DNA from: Mesobacillus jeotgali
GTDB taxonomy: Bacteria > Bacillota > Bacilli > Bacillales > Cytobacillaceae
NCBI RefSeq assembly: GCF_014856545.2
Contig: NZ_CP109811.1
Location: 4,520,001 to 4,584,000, forward strand
Direction of reading: 5' to 3'
DNA length: 64,000 bases
Below, in pieces: positions 24,649-33,202 of this stretch. Positions within the stretch are counted from its first letter, which is position 1, and each line of letters opens with the position of its first letter. The translations under genes and the position numbers were made by a program. Below the pieces are notes generated by a model that was not told the DNA's origin, searched no databases, and saw only the letters and a list, made by a program, of their open reading frames with translations.

Positions 24649-25758
24649 TTGAAAATTGTCATCTCAGGATTTTATGGTCTCGGTAATACTGGTGACGAAG
24701 CCATACTTGAATCCATTGTCGATAACTTGCGCGAGCATTTGGACCAGCCAGAAATTACCGTATTCTCTTTATCACCGGAACAGACAGCAAAGGAACATAA
24801 TGTCAAAACCGTATACCGCGGCTGGCGCCATGATTTTAAAGGTAAGGTCAAGGCTTTGAAGGAAGCTGACCTGCTGATTTCGGGCGGCGGCGGTTTGCTG
24901 CAGGATACATATCCTACCCGCTTTATTTTCGGTCCCCTTCCGTATTATTTGTTGATTGTCTTTTTGGCCAAGCTAGTCGGGACGAAGGTCATGTTCTTTT
25001 CCCAGGGGATTGGCCCAGTAAACTCAACATGGGGCAAGATTTTGATGAAGGTTTTTGCCAATATGGCAGACTTCGTGACGGTACGTGATCAGTTCTCAAA
25101 GGACCTGCTTCATAAATTGGGTGTTAAGCGCCCTGAGACGGTTGTGACTTCGGATATCGTGTTCGCTTTTCATCCGAAAAAGGACACAGCTGCAATGGAC
25201 AGCCTTCAGTTAGAGCGTAAGGATAACCTTGTTGCCGTTTCTGTCCGTCCGTGGTTTGAAAAAGTAAAGCAATTTGAGCAGATTGCTGAAATTCTCGATC
25301 ACTGGATCGAAGCCCGCGATATCACGCCGGTGTTCGTGCCGATGGAAGGCCATCACGACGACACGGCCAGCAAAAATGTATTGAAGCATATGAAGCATGC
25401 TGATAAGTGCCATATCCTTGGAACGAATTTCACACCTAATCAATACTTGAACTTCATCGGCGAATGCCAGATCACGATCGGCATGAGATTGCACGCATTA
25501 ATTTTCTCCACGCTGACAGGCGTGCCGCATATTGGGTTAAGCTATGACAAAAAGGTCGAAAGCCTGCTCAAGCGCAGCGGCATGTGGCAATTCTCCGCCG
25601 TGCTCGAAGAAATGAACGTCGAAGAATTAACTAAGAACGGGTTAGAGCTCCTCGACAACAGGGAAAAATACAGCAAGATCGTTGAAGGCAATGCCGCTGA
25701 GATGCGCGTCGAAGCCGTTCGGAATGTTGATTTGTTGAAGGAGAACTTTGGTAAGTAA
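24649..25758 (+). CDS. csaB: Polysaccharide pyruvyl transferase CsaB
   Basis: A 369-aa enzyme that transfers pyruvate from phosphoenolpyruvate onto ManNAc of the SCWP, creating the ketal ligand recognised by SLH domains. The family signature is clear: SGFYGLGNTGDEAILESIV at the N-terminus, LISGGGGLLQD, FFSQGIGPV, TVRDQFSKDLL, IGMRLHALIFS and GLSYDKKVESLL. TTG start with AAGGAGGAG ten bases upstream. It is the key gene tying this locus to the nine SLH proteins in the window. It heads a plus-strand unit with GT4 and murJ but is followed by a 276-nt gap, so co-transcription is uncertain. Confidence 0.95.
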   Translation: MKIVISGFYGLGNTGDEAILESIVDNLREHLDQPEITVFSLSPEQTAKEHNVKTVYRGWRHDFKGKVKALKEADLLISGGGGLLQDTYPTRFIFGPLPYYLLIVFLAKLVGTKVMFFSQGIGPVNSTWGKILMKVFANMADFVTVRDQFSKDLLHKLGVKRPETVVTSDIVFAFHPKKDTAAMDSLQLERKDNLVAVSVRPWFEKVKQFEQIAEILDHWIEARDITPVFVPMEGHHDDTASKNVLKHMKHADKCHILGTNFTPNQYLNFIGECQITIGMRLHALIFSTLTGVPHIGLSYDKKVESLLKRSGMWQFSAVLEEMNVEELTKNGLELLDNREKYSKIVEGNAAEMRVEAVRNVDLLKENFGK

Positions 25759-25772
25759 TGAGACCGAGACAT

Positions 25773-25803
25773 GCGAGACATGGGGACGGTTCTTGTGTCG
25801 CAC
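25773..25803. repeat. GGGGACGGTTCTTGTGTC dispersed repeat hairpin
   Basis: TGCGAGACA and TGTGTCGCA form an imperfect stem around GGGGACGGTTCT just after the csaB stop. The sequence is reminiscent of a dispersed intergenic repeat seen in Bacillus genomes. It may act as a 3' hairpin. Confidence 0.5.
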
Positions 25804-26034
25804 CTTGTTAAGTTTTTACCATCGCGACTTAGAGGCAGTTCTAGTGTTCCCCGACCGGCTCTGCTGGTTGGTAACATTCAGTGTCGGTTCTGCTGATTCA
25901 ATTTGCAAATAACATGATGTGAAAAAGCCCTGGAAATACTGTGTATATTGACCTGTATATATAGTAGGGATTTTTTATAGATAGATACTTCTAGAACTAT
26001 TTTTCATCGTCAAAATAACCCAGGAGGTGCAATT

Positions 26035-27210
26035 ATGAAAATTCTTATTGCCACCGCTTATGACTACCCGCACGCTGGCGGGCTATCGACTCACGTTGCG
26101 ACATTAAAGGCGGGACTTGAGGAGCGCGGACATGAAGTGGATGTCCTTTCATTCACGGATGTGGCGCCAGTAGTCCGCAAAATGTACGCACAGGGACCGA
26201 GCTTTGTGATCAACAAAGTGAAAAAGGGCCGCGGAATCCTTTGGAGCCACTATGCGCGAAAGAACCTGCTGAAGGCTCTTATTTTAAAAAACAAGAACAA
26301 GAATTATGACATCATCAATGCCCAGGATCCTTTCACTACCCTGGCTGCGCTGGAAACGGGAATTCCTGTTGTTTCGACTGTCCATGGTTACATGGCTTTT
26401 GAGGCTGTCAGCAAAGGTTCAATTGATGAAGGCAGTCCGGAAGCAAACGAAATGCAGGAAATCGAAATCAAGGCATACCAAAATACCCGTAAGATCATTA
26501 CGGTTGACCAGCGCCTGAAACAATATGTTAAGGATGTATCTGGTGTTGACGGATTCGCGATCCGCAACTTTATCGATATCCACAGCTTCAAGCCTGATAA
26601 GGATAGAAAAAATGCGCTTCGTGATCAGTACGGTGTCTCCCGTGATGAAAATATATTGTTCGTGCCGCGCCGTTTGACGAAAAAGAATGGGGTCATCTAT
26701 CCGGCGCTAGCCATGCCTGCCGTGCTGAAGGAATTTCCAAACACAAGGTTAATCTATGCAGGAAGCGGCGAAGCGTTGTCAGAAATCAAGAAAATTGTTG
26801 CTGAAAATGGACTTGAAGACAGGGTTGACCTGCTTGGTGCTGTGGCACATGACAAGGTTAAAGATTACTATGCGCTTGCCGATGTCGCGCTTGTGCCGAG
26901 TGTCCACTCTGCCGGTGTTGAGGAAGCGACTTCGATTTCCGCGCTTGAAGCGATGGGTTCGGGTTCACCGCTGGTCGCCTGTGCAGTTGGCGGCCTGAAG
27001 GAAATCATCGAGGATAAAGAAGATGGCCTGCTCGTTGAGGAGAAGAACGTCCAGGAACTTGCGGAAGCGATCATTTTCTTATTAAAGAATCCTGAAAAAG
27101 GTGAGGAATTTGCCGCCAAGGCTCGTCAGAAGATTGAAGAGGAATACTCTCATCTTGCGGCTGCTGAGAAATATGAAGAAATCTATTTGAGCGCTTTAGG
27201 CCGTAAATAG
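26035..27210 (+). CDS. Glycosyltransferase family 4
   Basis: A 391-aa GT-B enzyme: N-terminal Gly-rich loop (DYPHAGGLSTHV), STVHGYMAFE, then the donor-binding half with VPRRLTKKNG, IYAGSGEALSEI and EEATSISALEAMGSGSPLV (GT4 E-x7-E). AGGAGGTG stands seven bases before ATG. A strong terminator follows. It sits between csaB and murJ and probably builds the SCWP repeat or linkage; the donor sugar is unknown. Confidence 0.87.
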   Translation: MKILIATAYDYPHAGGLSTHVATLKAGLEERGHEVDVLSFTDVAPVVRKMYAQGPSFVINKVKKGRGILWSHYARKNLLKALILKNKNKNYDIINAQDPFTTLAALETGIPVVSTVHGYMAFEAVSKGSIDEGSPEANEMQEIEIKAYQNTRKIITVDQRLKQYVKDVSGVDGFAIRNFIDIHSFKPDKDRKNALRDQYGVSRDENILFVPRRLTKKNGVIYPALAMPAVLKEFPNTRLIYAGSGEALSEIKKIVAENGLEDRVDLLGAVAHDKVKDYYALADVALVPSVHSAGVEEATSISALEAMGSGSPLVACAVGGLKEIIEDKEDGLLVEEKNVQELAEAIIFLLKNPEKGEEFAAKARQKIEEEYSHLAAAEKYEEIYLSALGRK

Positions 27211-27252
27211 TTTTTTGTGAGCAGGATTACTGATATGATATAGTTTGAAAGA

Positions 27253-27286
27253 AGTAAGGCGGCATTGTTTCGCCTTACTTTTATTT
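27253..27286 (+). terminator. Terminator between GT4 and murJ
   Basis: AGTAAGGCG / CGCCTTACT nine-base stem followed by TTTATTT. Confidence 0.85.
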
Positions 27287-27345
27287 AGGCTGTTTTTGGG
27301 TAGAGCTTTGATGAAAATTCTTTTATAGAAAGTGACTGAAATGAT

Positions 27346-28869
27346 ATGGCAGGATTGAAAAAAACGGCCATTTGGATCACCCTCCTGGCTCTGGTCCTTA
27401 AGCTGTCAGGTTTTTTGCGGGAAAGTATCATTGCCAAAGAGTTCGGGGCGAACCACTATACAGACGGATATTTGCTGGCTTTTTCTTTTATTACGCTCGT
27501 AGTGGCGATGATTTCCGGCGGGTTCAATAATGTATTCCTTCCAATGTACGTGCAAAAGCGGAAGGAAAGCCCGGAGGAGACGGAGCGGAATGCGAACGGC
27601 ATTTTGAACGGCACTTTTTTAGTATTCCTTGGAGTGACCATCGCGGGTTACTTCCTAGTTCCTTATATTGTTCCGTTGATTTATGGCAATATGACGGAGA
27701 CGACAGAAGAAGTAGCCGTTGAAATCACTCAGTTCTTTTTCCTGTTCATGAGTTTGATTGCGGTCAACGGGATTCTCGAGTCTTATTTACAGGGACGTCG
27801 GGTGTTTGTGCCTACGCAGGTTTCTAAATTGCTGGCAACCTTGATGGGTGCCGTTTTTGCGCTGTTGTTCTCCGATCAATGGGGAATCTACAGCTTGGCA
27901 TACGGTTTTATTTTCGGAACCTTCCTCGGAATGGTTATCCAGTTCTTTTTCCTTTTTAAGAATGGGTATAAGTGGCAGCCAACTGTTAAGGTAGAGAAAG
28001 AATTCGGCATGGCTTTCCTTGTTCTGCTGGCGCCGGCATTGCTGAATTCGGTTGTTGGGCAGATCAATATGTTCGTGAACAAGTCGTTTGCTTCGGGTAC
28101 CGAGGTGAGCGGTGCTGTTACCTACTTGAACAATGCCTCCTTGCTGGTGAGCATCCCACAGGCGATTTATGCGACAACCGTGGCGGCGATCATTTTTACC
28201 TTATTGTCTGAACAGGTGGACAACCACAAAAAGTTCCAGGGCACTGTATTCATGGGCATGCAGATCACGCTTGTTACATTGCTGCCGATTGCGGTTGGCC
28301 TGCTGCTCGTTGGTAAGGAAGCCATTTCGTTTGTATACGAGCGTGGTCGCTTTACGGCGGAGGATACACAGAATACGTATATTGCACTTGTTTATTATAT
28401 TCCTTTGATTGTTACTCAGGGCTTGCAGTACATTGTTTCCAAATCGATGTACGCCCGGGGCAAAACAGCGATTGTGCTGAGGATCAGTATTACGACGATT
28501 GTATTGAACCTTGTCTTCAACTGGATTCTCGTTGGGCCGTTCGGATATCCAGGGCTCGCGCTGACGAGCTCACTCGTTTCGATTTACTATTTGGGAGTTT
28601 CGACGTTTGTCGTCTATAAGGATTTTGACCGAGAAGAGCGATTAAGGCTGGCCAAGCTGTTTGCAAGAGTCATCCTGCCGACTCTGATCATGGCAATTCC
28701 AATTTATTTGATCAAACAGTTTACAACGATTTCCGAACTGTACTCGCTCATTCAGCTAGGCATTTTAGTGCCGCTCGGTGTAGTGCTTTATGCAGCTGGA
28801 ATTTACTTCTTCTACCGAGAAGGCTTCAGGCAGCTGCTCGGGATATTGCGTAAGAAGAAATCAGCTTGA
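27346..28869 (+). CDS. murJ: MurJ-family lipid flippase (MOP superfamily)
   Basis: A 507-aa integral membrane protein with about 14 predicted segments, matching MurJ/MviN length and topology. N-terminal GFLRESIIAKEFGANHYTD is typical (R-E-x-x-x-A-x-x-FG), with YLQGRRVFVPTQVSK in the middle. MurJ moves lipid-linked glycan precursors across the membrane. Position next to csaB suggests this copy could serve SCWP precursors rather than, or as well as, lipid II (inference). The ribosome-binding site is weak (AGAAAGTGA). It follows a terminator, so it may need its own promoter in the 135-nt gap. Confidence 0.88.
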   Translation: MAGLKKTAIWITLLALVLKLSGFLRESIIAKEFGANHYTDGYLLAFSFITLVVAMISGGFNNVFLPMYVQKRKESPEETERNANGILNGTFLVFLGVTIAGYFLVPYIVPLIYGNMTETTEEVAVEITQFFFLFMSLIAVNGILESYLQGRRVFVPTQVSKLLATLMGAVFALLFSDQWGIYSLAYGFIFGTFLGMVIQFFFLFKNGYKWQPTVKVEKEFGMAFLVLLAPALLNSVVGQINMFVNKSFASGTEVSGAVTYLNNASLLVSIPQAIYATTVAAIIFTLLSEQVDNHKKFQGTVFMGMQITLVTLLPIAVGLLLVGKEAISFVYERGRFTAEDTQNTYIALVYYIPLIVTQGLQYIVSKSMYARGKTAIVLRISITTIVLNLVFNWILVGPFGYPGLALTSSLVSIYYLGVSTFVVYKDFDREERLRLAKLFARVILPTLIMAIPIYLIKQFTTISELYSLIQLGILVPLGVVLYAAGIYFFYREGFRQLLGILRKKKSA

Positions 28870-28889
28870 TATTGATATTTGTTTCTTTT

Positions 28890-28936
28890 AACACATTAAA
28901 GCGGTGGGGGTCTGACCCCCACCGCTTTAATGTGTT
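28890..28936. repeat. GGGGGTC-palindrome family, copy 1
   Basis: Perfect 47-bp palindrome (23-bp arms, central T) with core GGGGGTCTGACCCCC. It lies between the convergent murJ and HEAT-repeat genes and probably serves both as terminator. Confidence 0.85.
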
Positions 28937-28961
28937 GATGTGTACACTTTTTTGACGCGAT

Positions 28962-29408
28962 CTAAATAGGCCATTTTTTCTCCCAGGCCATAGAAGCTCT
29001 TCTTCTTACATACTCATGTTCATCCTTCACAAACTGTCTGATTAGGTTACGGGTTTCCTCGTTATTTGATGCAATTTCACCAAGTCCAAATGCAATCTGC
29101 CATCTTGTATCAGGGTCTTCATAAGTTACCGCATGGCGAGCAATGGCTATCAGCTGTTCTGGATGTTGAATGAGGAGTTCTAAGATATTTTCACATTCAT
29201 TATCCCGAGCGAGGATATAGAGGAAGTTATCCAGTATATCATGGTCCCATTGACTTACTGGGATACCAGCGACCAATTCAGCAGAATCCTGATAAATGGA
29301 TTCCCAGCGGAGATACTCCGTCTCCCACTCACCAGCAGGTGCCGTTCGTGTGTGTTTACTCGCCCAGAGCCTGAACTCATTTACCTGCCCCATGAACTCC
29401 TTTTCCAA
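28962..29408 (-). CDS. HEAT-repeat protein
   Basis: A 148-aa soluble, helical protein. The second half carries HEAT-type repeats (YEDPDTRWQIAFGLGEIA and KDEHEYVRRRASMAWEKKW), a scaffold for protein contacts without catalytic residues. TTG start chosen because GGGAGG lies eight bases upstream; the ATG five codons later has only a poorly spaced site. Flanked on both sides by GGGGGTC palindromes, as a small independent cassette. Function unknown. Confidence 0.75.
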   Translation of the reverse strand: MEKEFMGQVNEFRLWASKHTRTAPAGEWETEYLRWESIYQDSAELVAGIPVSQWDHDILDNFLYILARDNECENILELLIQHPEQLIAIARHAVTYEDPDTRWQIAFGLGEIASNNEETRNLIRQFVKDEHEYVRRRASMAWEKKWPI

Positions 29409-29454
29409 TGAAGAATCCTCCCATCGATACAGCTAGTTTATTCAACAAGATTTT

Positions 29455-29501
29455 AACACAGTAAAGCGGTGGGGGTCAGACCCCCACCGCTTTACTGTGT
29501 T
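29455..29501. repeat. GGGGGTC-palindrome family, copy 2
   Basis: Perfect 47-bp palindrome, core GGGGGTCAGACCCCC, five bases beyond the stop of the glucosaminidase gene. The arms differ from copy 1 at one position, matched on both sides (ACACAGTAAAG versus ACACATTAAAG). Confidence 0.85.
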
Positions 29502-29506
29502 GAAGT

Positions 29507-31498
29507 TTATTTTACGATTGGCAGGTCTGTGATCAGGTCGGAGCGGATGTAGACTTCGTTCTGCGCTGCTGCGTCTGACATGATCTTGAGCCATTCGTAG
29601 TTGTCTGTGTGCTTGACGGATCCTAGGATTGCTACTGGTGATCCTGTGTTTTTATTTGCATATACTAATGCTGATTCTGTTCCAGGATTTACTCTTGCGT
29701 TTACTCCATCGACTGTTGTTTGGCCGATACGATATGCACTTGCGCCACGGTCTTTTTTCCCTAAGAACATGTCGACTCTATGCATATGACCGGCAATTTT
29801 TTGTCCCCAGAATGGATCTGAAGCGTATTTAACGTTAAATCCGCGAGCCTTGTTTCCTGTGGCAGCGCCGTTAGCGTGTGAACCGACAGGATTGATGTAG
29901 TTCTTGTTCAAGTATCGATCTGCAAGAGCATCAATGGCTTCATTTGGTGTAGTAAATTGTTCAGCAAGATCTGTGTTGCTGTCATACGCTTTAATTCCGA
30001 ACAGGTTATTCCGCTCCAATGCATATTTGCTCATGCCAAAGTCACTTTCATGCATGGCCATTCCAAGAATAAGCAAGGCATTGATATTATGCTTCACTTC
30101 TGCTTCTTTCAGGTATGCTCCAAGCCCTTTGATTTTGCTCGCTGTTGTAGCGTTCTTATATCTTGCGAAAGTTGTTGGATTCGATGTGAATAGCGCCTCT
30201 TTTTCAGCTAGGACACTATCAATATACCTATTTAACTCTTCGGCAGTGTATACAGTTTCAGTACGGGCCGGTAAATAGTTGAAATACTGATAAGCAGTTC
30301 CCACTACGTTTCCAGTCGTATTCATGAACTGGCCGCCATCCCAGCTATAATAATTCTGACCTTGAGCCATGAAGCTAGGTGCAAATCCCATTGTATAGGA
30401 TACATATGATTTTTTTACAGGGTCAAAGATCGAGTGGACTAATTCACCCTTAGAGTTAACAGAATAGTAGTTTCTGCCTTCGATTAGTTGTAAAGGAACC
30501 ATCGAAACCTCTTCATGCTTGACGTAGACTGTTTTGCCCGCAAGAATTACTTTTACATAATTCTCTGTAGCATCCACGTATTTCATTTCCTGTCCAGCTG
30601 GCAGGTACGTAAATGAAGATGATAAACTAGAATCTTTGTATATATAAGTCAATGCTTTGCCAAGAACAGGCTTTGACCAAACCAGTCCAGCATTCATTTC
30701 TACTATTTGCTCATTAACGGTTACTACCTGGTTATTTGCTGTTGCTGCTGTTTTAGCTGCATCAAAGCTTGAATAAGTTTTAGAGCTGTAAACTAGTTCA
30801 CCATTTGACTGGATAGTAGCCACTTTATAACCCGCTGCTCCTGCTTCACCTGGTTCTTCAGGAATTTGTGCTTCTTCCATTTTGTTTAGCATACGATAGA
30901 TAAAAGCAGCTGCTTCCTGGCGAGTTGCCGTCTTTTTAGGCAAGAACTTGTATGTACCATCGCCATTTGAAAGACCCTTTATCAAACCATCCCTTGAGTT
31001 TTTAGCGACAGCCATTTTGAAATTGCTGTTGATTTCATTTGCATCGGAAAAATTCAACACTGCGTCTTCACGAGAAATTTGCATGTAATTAAACGCTCGG
31101 TCTATCATCGCCGCTGCCTGTTCTCTTGAGATCTGCTCATTTGGCCCGAAGGTTGTAGGTGTGTATCCCATGATAATACCCGCTGCTGTGGCACTGTTAA
31201 TGCCATGTGCTAGACCAGATGATAGCGGGACATCAGAAAACACATGCGGACCTTCAGGTAATTTAAGTGCCCGTGAAATAAATGTCGCAAACTGTCCGCG
31301 GCTCACATTAAGATTCGGTTTATAGACGCCTTCTCCATACCCTTGGATCACTTTTTCAGCAATCATCGCGCGCATTTCTGTCTCTAAGGCACTGCCTGTA
31401 ATATCGTCCTGTGCATAAGCCTTTGGCTGCTGATACGACAATAAACTGCTCACTGTCAACCCGAAAGTCAAGGCGAGCACACCAAATTTCTTCCTCAT
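29507..31498 (-). CDS. SLH-anchored endo-beta-N-acetylglucosaminidase
   Basis: A 663-aa wall hydrolase. Signal peptide 1-30; three SLH repeats (about 38-80, 86-136, 148-205); a middle region 220-410 with repeated tyrosine-rich strands that may bind wall; a GH73-like glucosaminidase domain about 465-590 with LGMAMHESDFGMSKYAL (likely catalytic Glu484) and NNLFGIKAYD; and a C-terminal SH3 domain about 600-655 (QTTVDGVNARVNPGTESA). It cleaves glycan strands of peptidoglycan and probably works in wall turnover or separation. Monocistronic, with a palindrome at its 3' end. GGGGG upstream of ATG. Confidence 0.88.
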   Translation of the reverse strand: MRKKFGVLALTFGLTVSSLLSYQQPKAYAQDDITGSALETEMRAMIAEKVIQGYGEGVYKPNLNVSRGQFATFISRALKLPEGPHVFSDVPLSSGLAHGINSATAAGIIMGYTPTTFGPNEQISREQAAAMIDRAFNYMQISREDAVLNFSDANEINSNFKMAVAKNSRDGLIKGLSNGDGTYKFLPKKTATRQEAAAFIYRMLNKMEEAQIPEEPGEAGAAGYKVATIQSNGELVYSSKTYSSFDAAKTAATANNQVVTVNEQIVEMNAGLVWSKPVLGKALTYIYKDSSLSSSFTYLPAGQEMKYVDATENYVKVILAGKTVYVKHEEVSMVPLQLIEGRNYYSVNSKGELVHSIFDPVKKSYVSYTMGFAPSFMAQGQNYYSWDGGQFMNTTGNVVGTAYQYFNYLPARTETVYTAEELNRYIDSVLAEKEALFTSNPTTFARYKNATTASKIKGLGAYLKEAEVKHNINALLILGMAMHESDFGMSKYALERNNLFGIKAYDSNTDLAEQFTTPNEAIDALADRYLNKNYINPVGSHANGAATGNKARGFNVKYASDPFWGQKIAGHMHRVDMFLGKKDRGASAYRIGQTTVDGVNARVNPGTESALVYANKNTGSPVAILGSVKHTDNYEWLKIMSDAAAQNEVYIRSDLITDLPIVK

Positions 31499-31686
31499 TC
31501 TTTTACCCCCAGATGTAATTTGCCTATTTTTCTGACAATTTTCTCTCTCATTCTACCAATTTATTTACAATTATAATAGACAATTTTCGAATATTTTATA
31601 AAATGGTCAAAAACTACTGTCTATTAAGTTTCTCACTTTATATATCGGTCATATTGCTTATTTTTTTAGACAAAATCCTATAGAAA

Positions 31687-31711
31687 AAGCTGGGAAATAT
31701 CTTCCCAGCTT
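31687..31711 (-). terminator. Terminator overlapping the NlpC/P60-SLH stop codon
   Basis: AAGCTGGGAA / TTCCCAGCTT stem followed by a T-run on the minus strand. The stem includes the TAA stop. Confidence 0.85.
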
Positions 31712-32711
31712 ATCTTGCGTTGATAGAATTATAGATTGATGCGGCAAATGTCGCACGAGTTGCTTTCAGTGATGAGCCGTATGTGCTGCCGCTAAAGATT
31801 GTCGTTGTGTCGATTTTATGCATTGTCAAAATTGCATCATATGCCCAATAGCCAGGTGCAACGTCTGAATACGGTGCGCTTGCTGCTTGAATACCATGGT
31901 TGCTTAGCTTGAATGCTCTTTGGACGATTTTTGCCATTTCTGCTTTTGTCATATTGTTGTTTGGACGGAATGTTCCATCAGCAAACCCGCTAATGACTCC
32001 AGCTTCCTTGATTGCAGCGATATCAGCTGCGAATTGGTAGTTAGGCGAGACATCCTTGAATCCGTCAAGGGATGCAGGCTTCAGCTTTAGCACACGATTG
32101 ATGATGGCTGCAGCTTGTCCTCTTGTTACCGGCTGTTCCGGCTGGAAAGTCGTATTGTCAATGCCTTTAATGACGTTTTGGTTGCTTAACGTACGTACAG
32201 CTTCATATGCCAGATGATCCTGCGGTACATCCTGATATTCCCCTGGCTGAAGGTTTACTTCTTCCAAAACTCTTTTTGCTCCATAGAATTTTGGTCCCCA
32301 ATAGGAGCTGTCAAGTGAGTCTATTTTTATACCCTTGCTTGTCGTTGCACTTAGGAATTGATTGTCGCCTATGTATATCCCGGAATGGGTAATTCCCGCT
32401 TTATTATATGTTTTTTCGAAGAATACTAGATCGCCTGGTTGAAGTTCTGATTTGGAAACTGCTTTCCCGACGTTATATTGATCAGCAGAAATCCTTGGCA
32501 TATCCACGCCTACTTGGTCGTAAACATAACCGATATATCCAGAGCAATCGAATCCGCTTGGCGTTGTTCCACCATAAAGATATGGAACTCCTATATATTT
32601 GTGTGCGATTTCTACCACTTGTTCTTGTTGTGTTGCTGCCATGGCTGTTTGGAATGGGATCATCGATAGTATTAGCGCTGCCAAGATTAGCTTGGATATG
32701 AACTTCTTCAT
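31710..32711 (-). CDS. NlpC/P60 peptidase with C-terminal SLH repeats
   Basis: A 333-aa secreted D,L-endopeptidase. Signal peptide 1-26; NlpC/P60 domain 28-145 with intact catalytic Cys56 (GFDCSGY) and His109 (THSGIY); three SLH repeats (about 160-205, 215-262, 280-330). It cuts stem peptides in peptidoglycan while held on the SCWP. SLH repeats are C-terminal here, unlike the S-layer trio. AGAGGTG before the ATG. Compare the paralogue at 41740, in which both catalytic residues are lost. Confidence 0.9.
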   Translation of the reverse strand: MKKFISKLILAALILSMIPFQTAMAATQQEQVVEIAHKYIGVPYLYGGTTPSGFDCSGYIGYVYDQVGVDMPRISADQYNVGKAVSKSELQPGDLVFFEKTYNKAGITHSGIYIGDNQFLSATTSKGIKIDSLDSSYWGPKFYGAKRVLEEVNLQPGEYQDVPQDHLAYEAVRTLSNQNVIKGIDNTTFQPEQPVTRGQAAAIINRVLKLKPASLDGFKDVSPNYQFAADIAAIKEAGVISGFADGTFRPNNNMTKAEMAKIVQRAFKLSNHGIQAASAPYSDVAPGYWAYDAILTMHKIDTTTIFSGSTYGSSLKATRATFAASIYNSINAR

Positions 32712-32962
32712 CAGTACACCTCTGCCTCGTTGATTTTTTTGGAAGAAAATATCGTATTTTGCCTCATTGAGGCTATTTTACCAGAATATGAATGTTATAA
32801 ATTTTACGGTTATATTACAAATCTCGCAAAATCGGTTTACAGTTTTGTAGAAAGGGTAATTATACTTGGTTCTGATGGTATTATTGTATTTAATTAATGA
32901 AGAACTTCGAGGTAGGTTTTGTTGGTACCTGTGAGTTACCATCTTTTACCCCTCGACAAAGT

Positions 32963-33073
32963 TCGACATTTTTTGCTATAACTTATATAAGTTAAGATTT
33001 TGGTTGGTAATCTATTTTGGGCTGCCAATCAGCCATTTGTTGACACCGATCTGGTAAATCGGTGTCTTTTTTT
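32963..33073 (+). ncRNA. Candidate small RNA with promoter and intrinsic terminator
   Basis: Promoter TCGACA (32963-32968), 17-nt spacer, TATAAG (32986-32991), five of six matches in each box. The RNA would run about 32998-33073 (76 nt). It contains a GGCTG/CAGCC hairpin (33020-33034) and ends in a 9-bp perfect stem GACACCGAT/ATCGGTGTC (33042-33066) with seven Ts. No ORF with a ribosome-binding site lies inside. Both flanking genes are on the other strand, so this is not a leader or 3' UTR. It lies in the 490-nt gap between the NlpC/P60-SLH and subtilisin-SLH genes. Confidence 0.55.
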
Positions 33074-33106
33074 GTCGAAAGCGAGGGATTATCCCCTGGA
33101 AGAATA

Positions 33107-33140
33107 AAAGGCGCACATGAATTACTTCATGTGCGCCTTT
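33107..33140 (-). terminator. Perfect 15-bp stem terminator
   Basis: AAAGGCGCACATGAA, TTAC loop, and the exact complement, with TTTTATT after it on the minus strand. It is a second hairpin downstream of the subtilisin gene. Confidence 0.8.
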
Positions 33141-33164
33141 GTTTATTGTTGGGCTTTAACACAC

Positions 33165-33197
33165 TAACGCACCGGGGGTCAGACCCCCGGTGCGTTA
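33165..33197. repeat. GGGGGTC-palindrome family, copy 3
   Basis: Perfect 33-bp palindrome (TAACGCACCGGGGGTC arms), six bases 3' of the subtilisin-SLH stop codon. Confidence 0.8.
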
Positions 33198-33202
33198 ATA
33201 CT

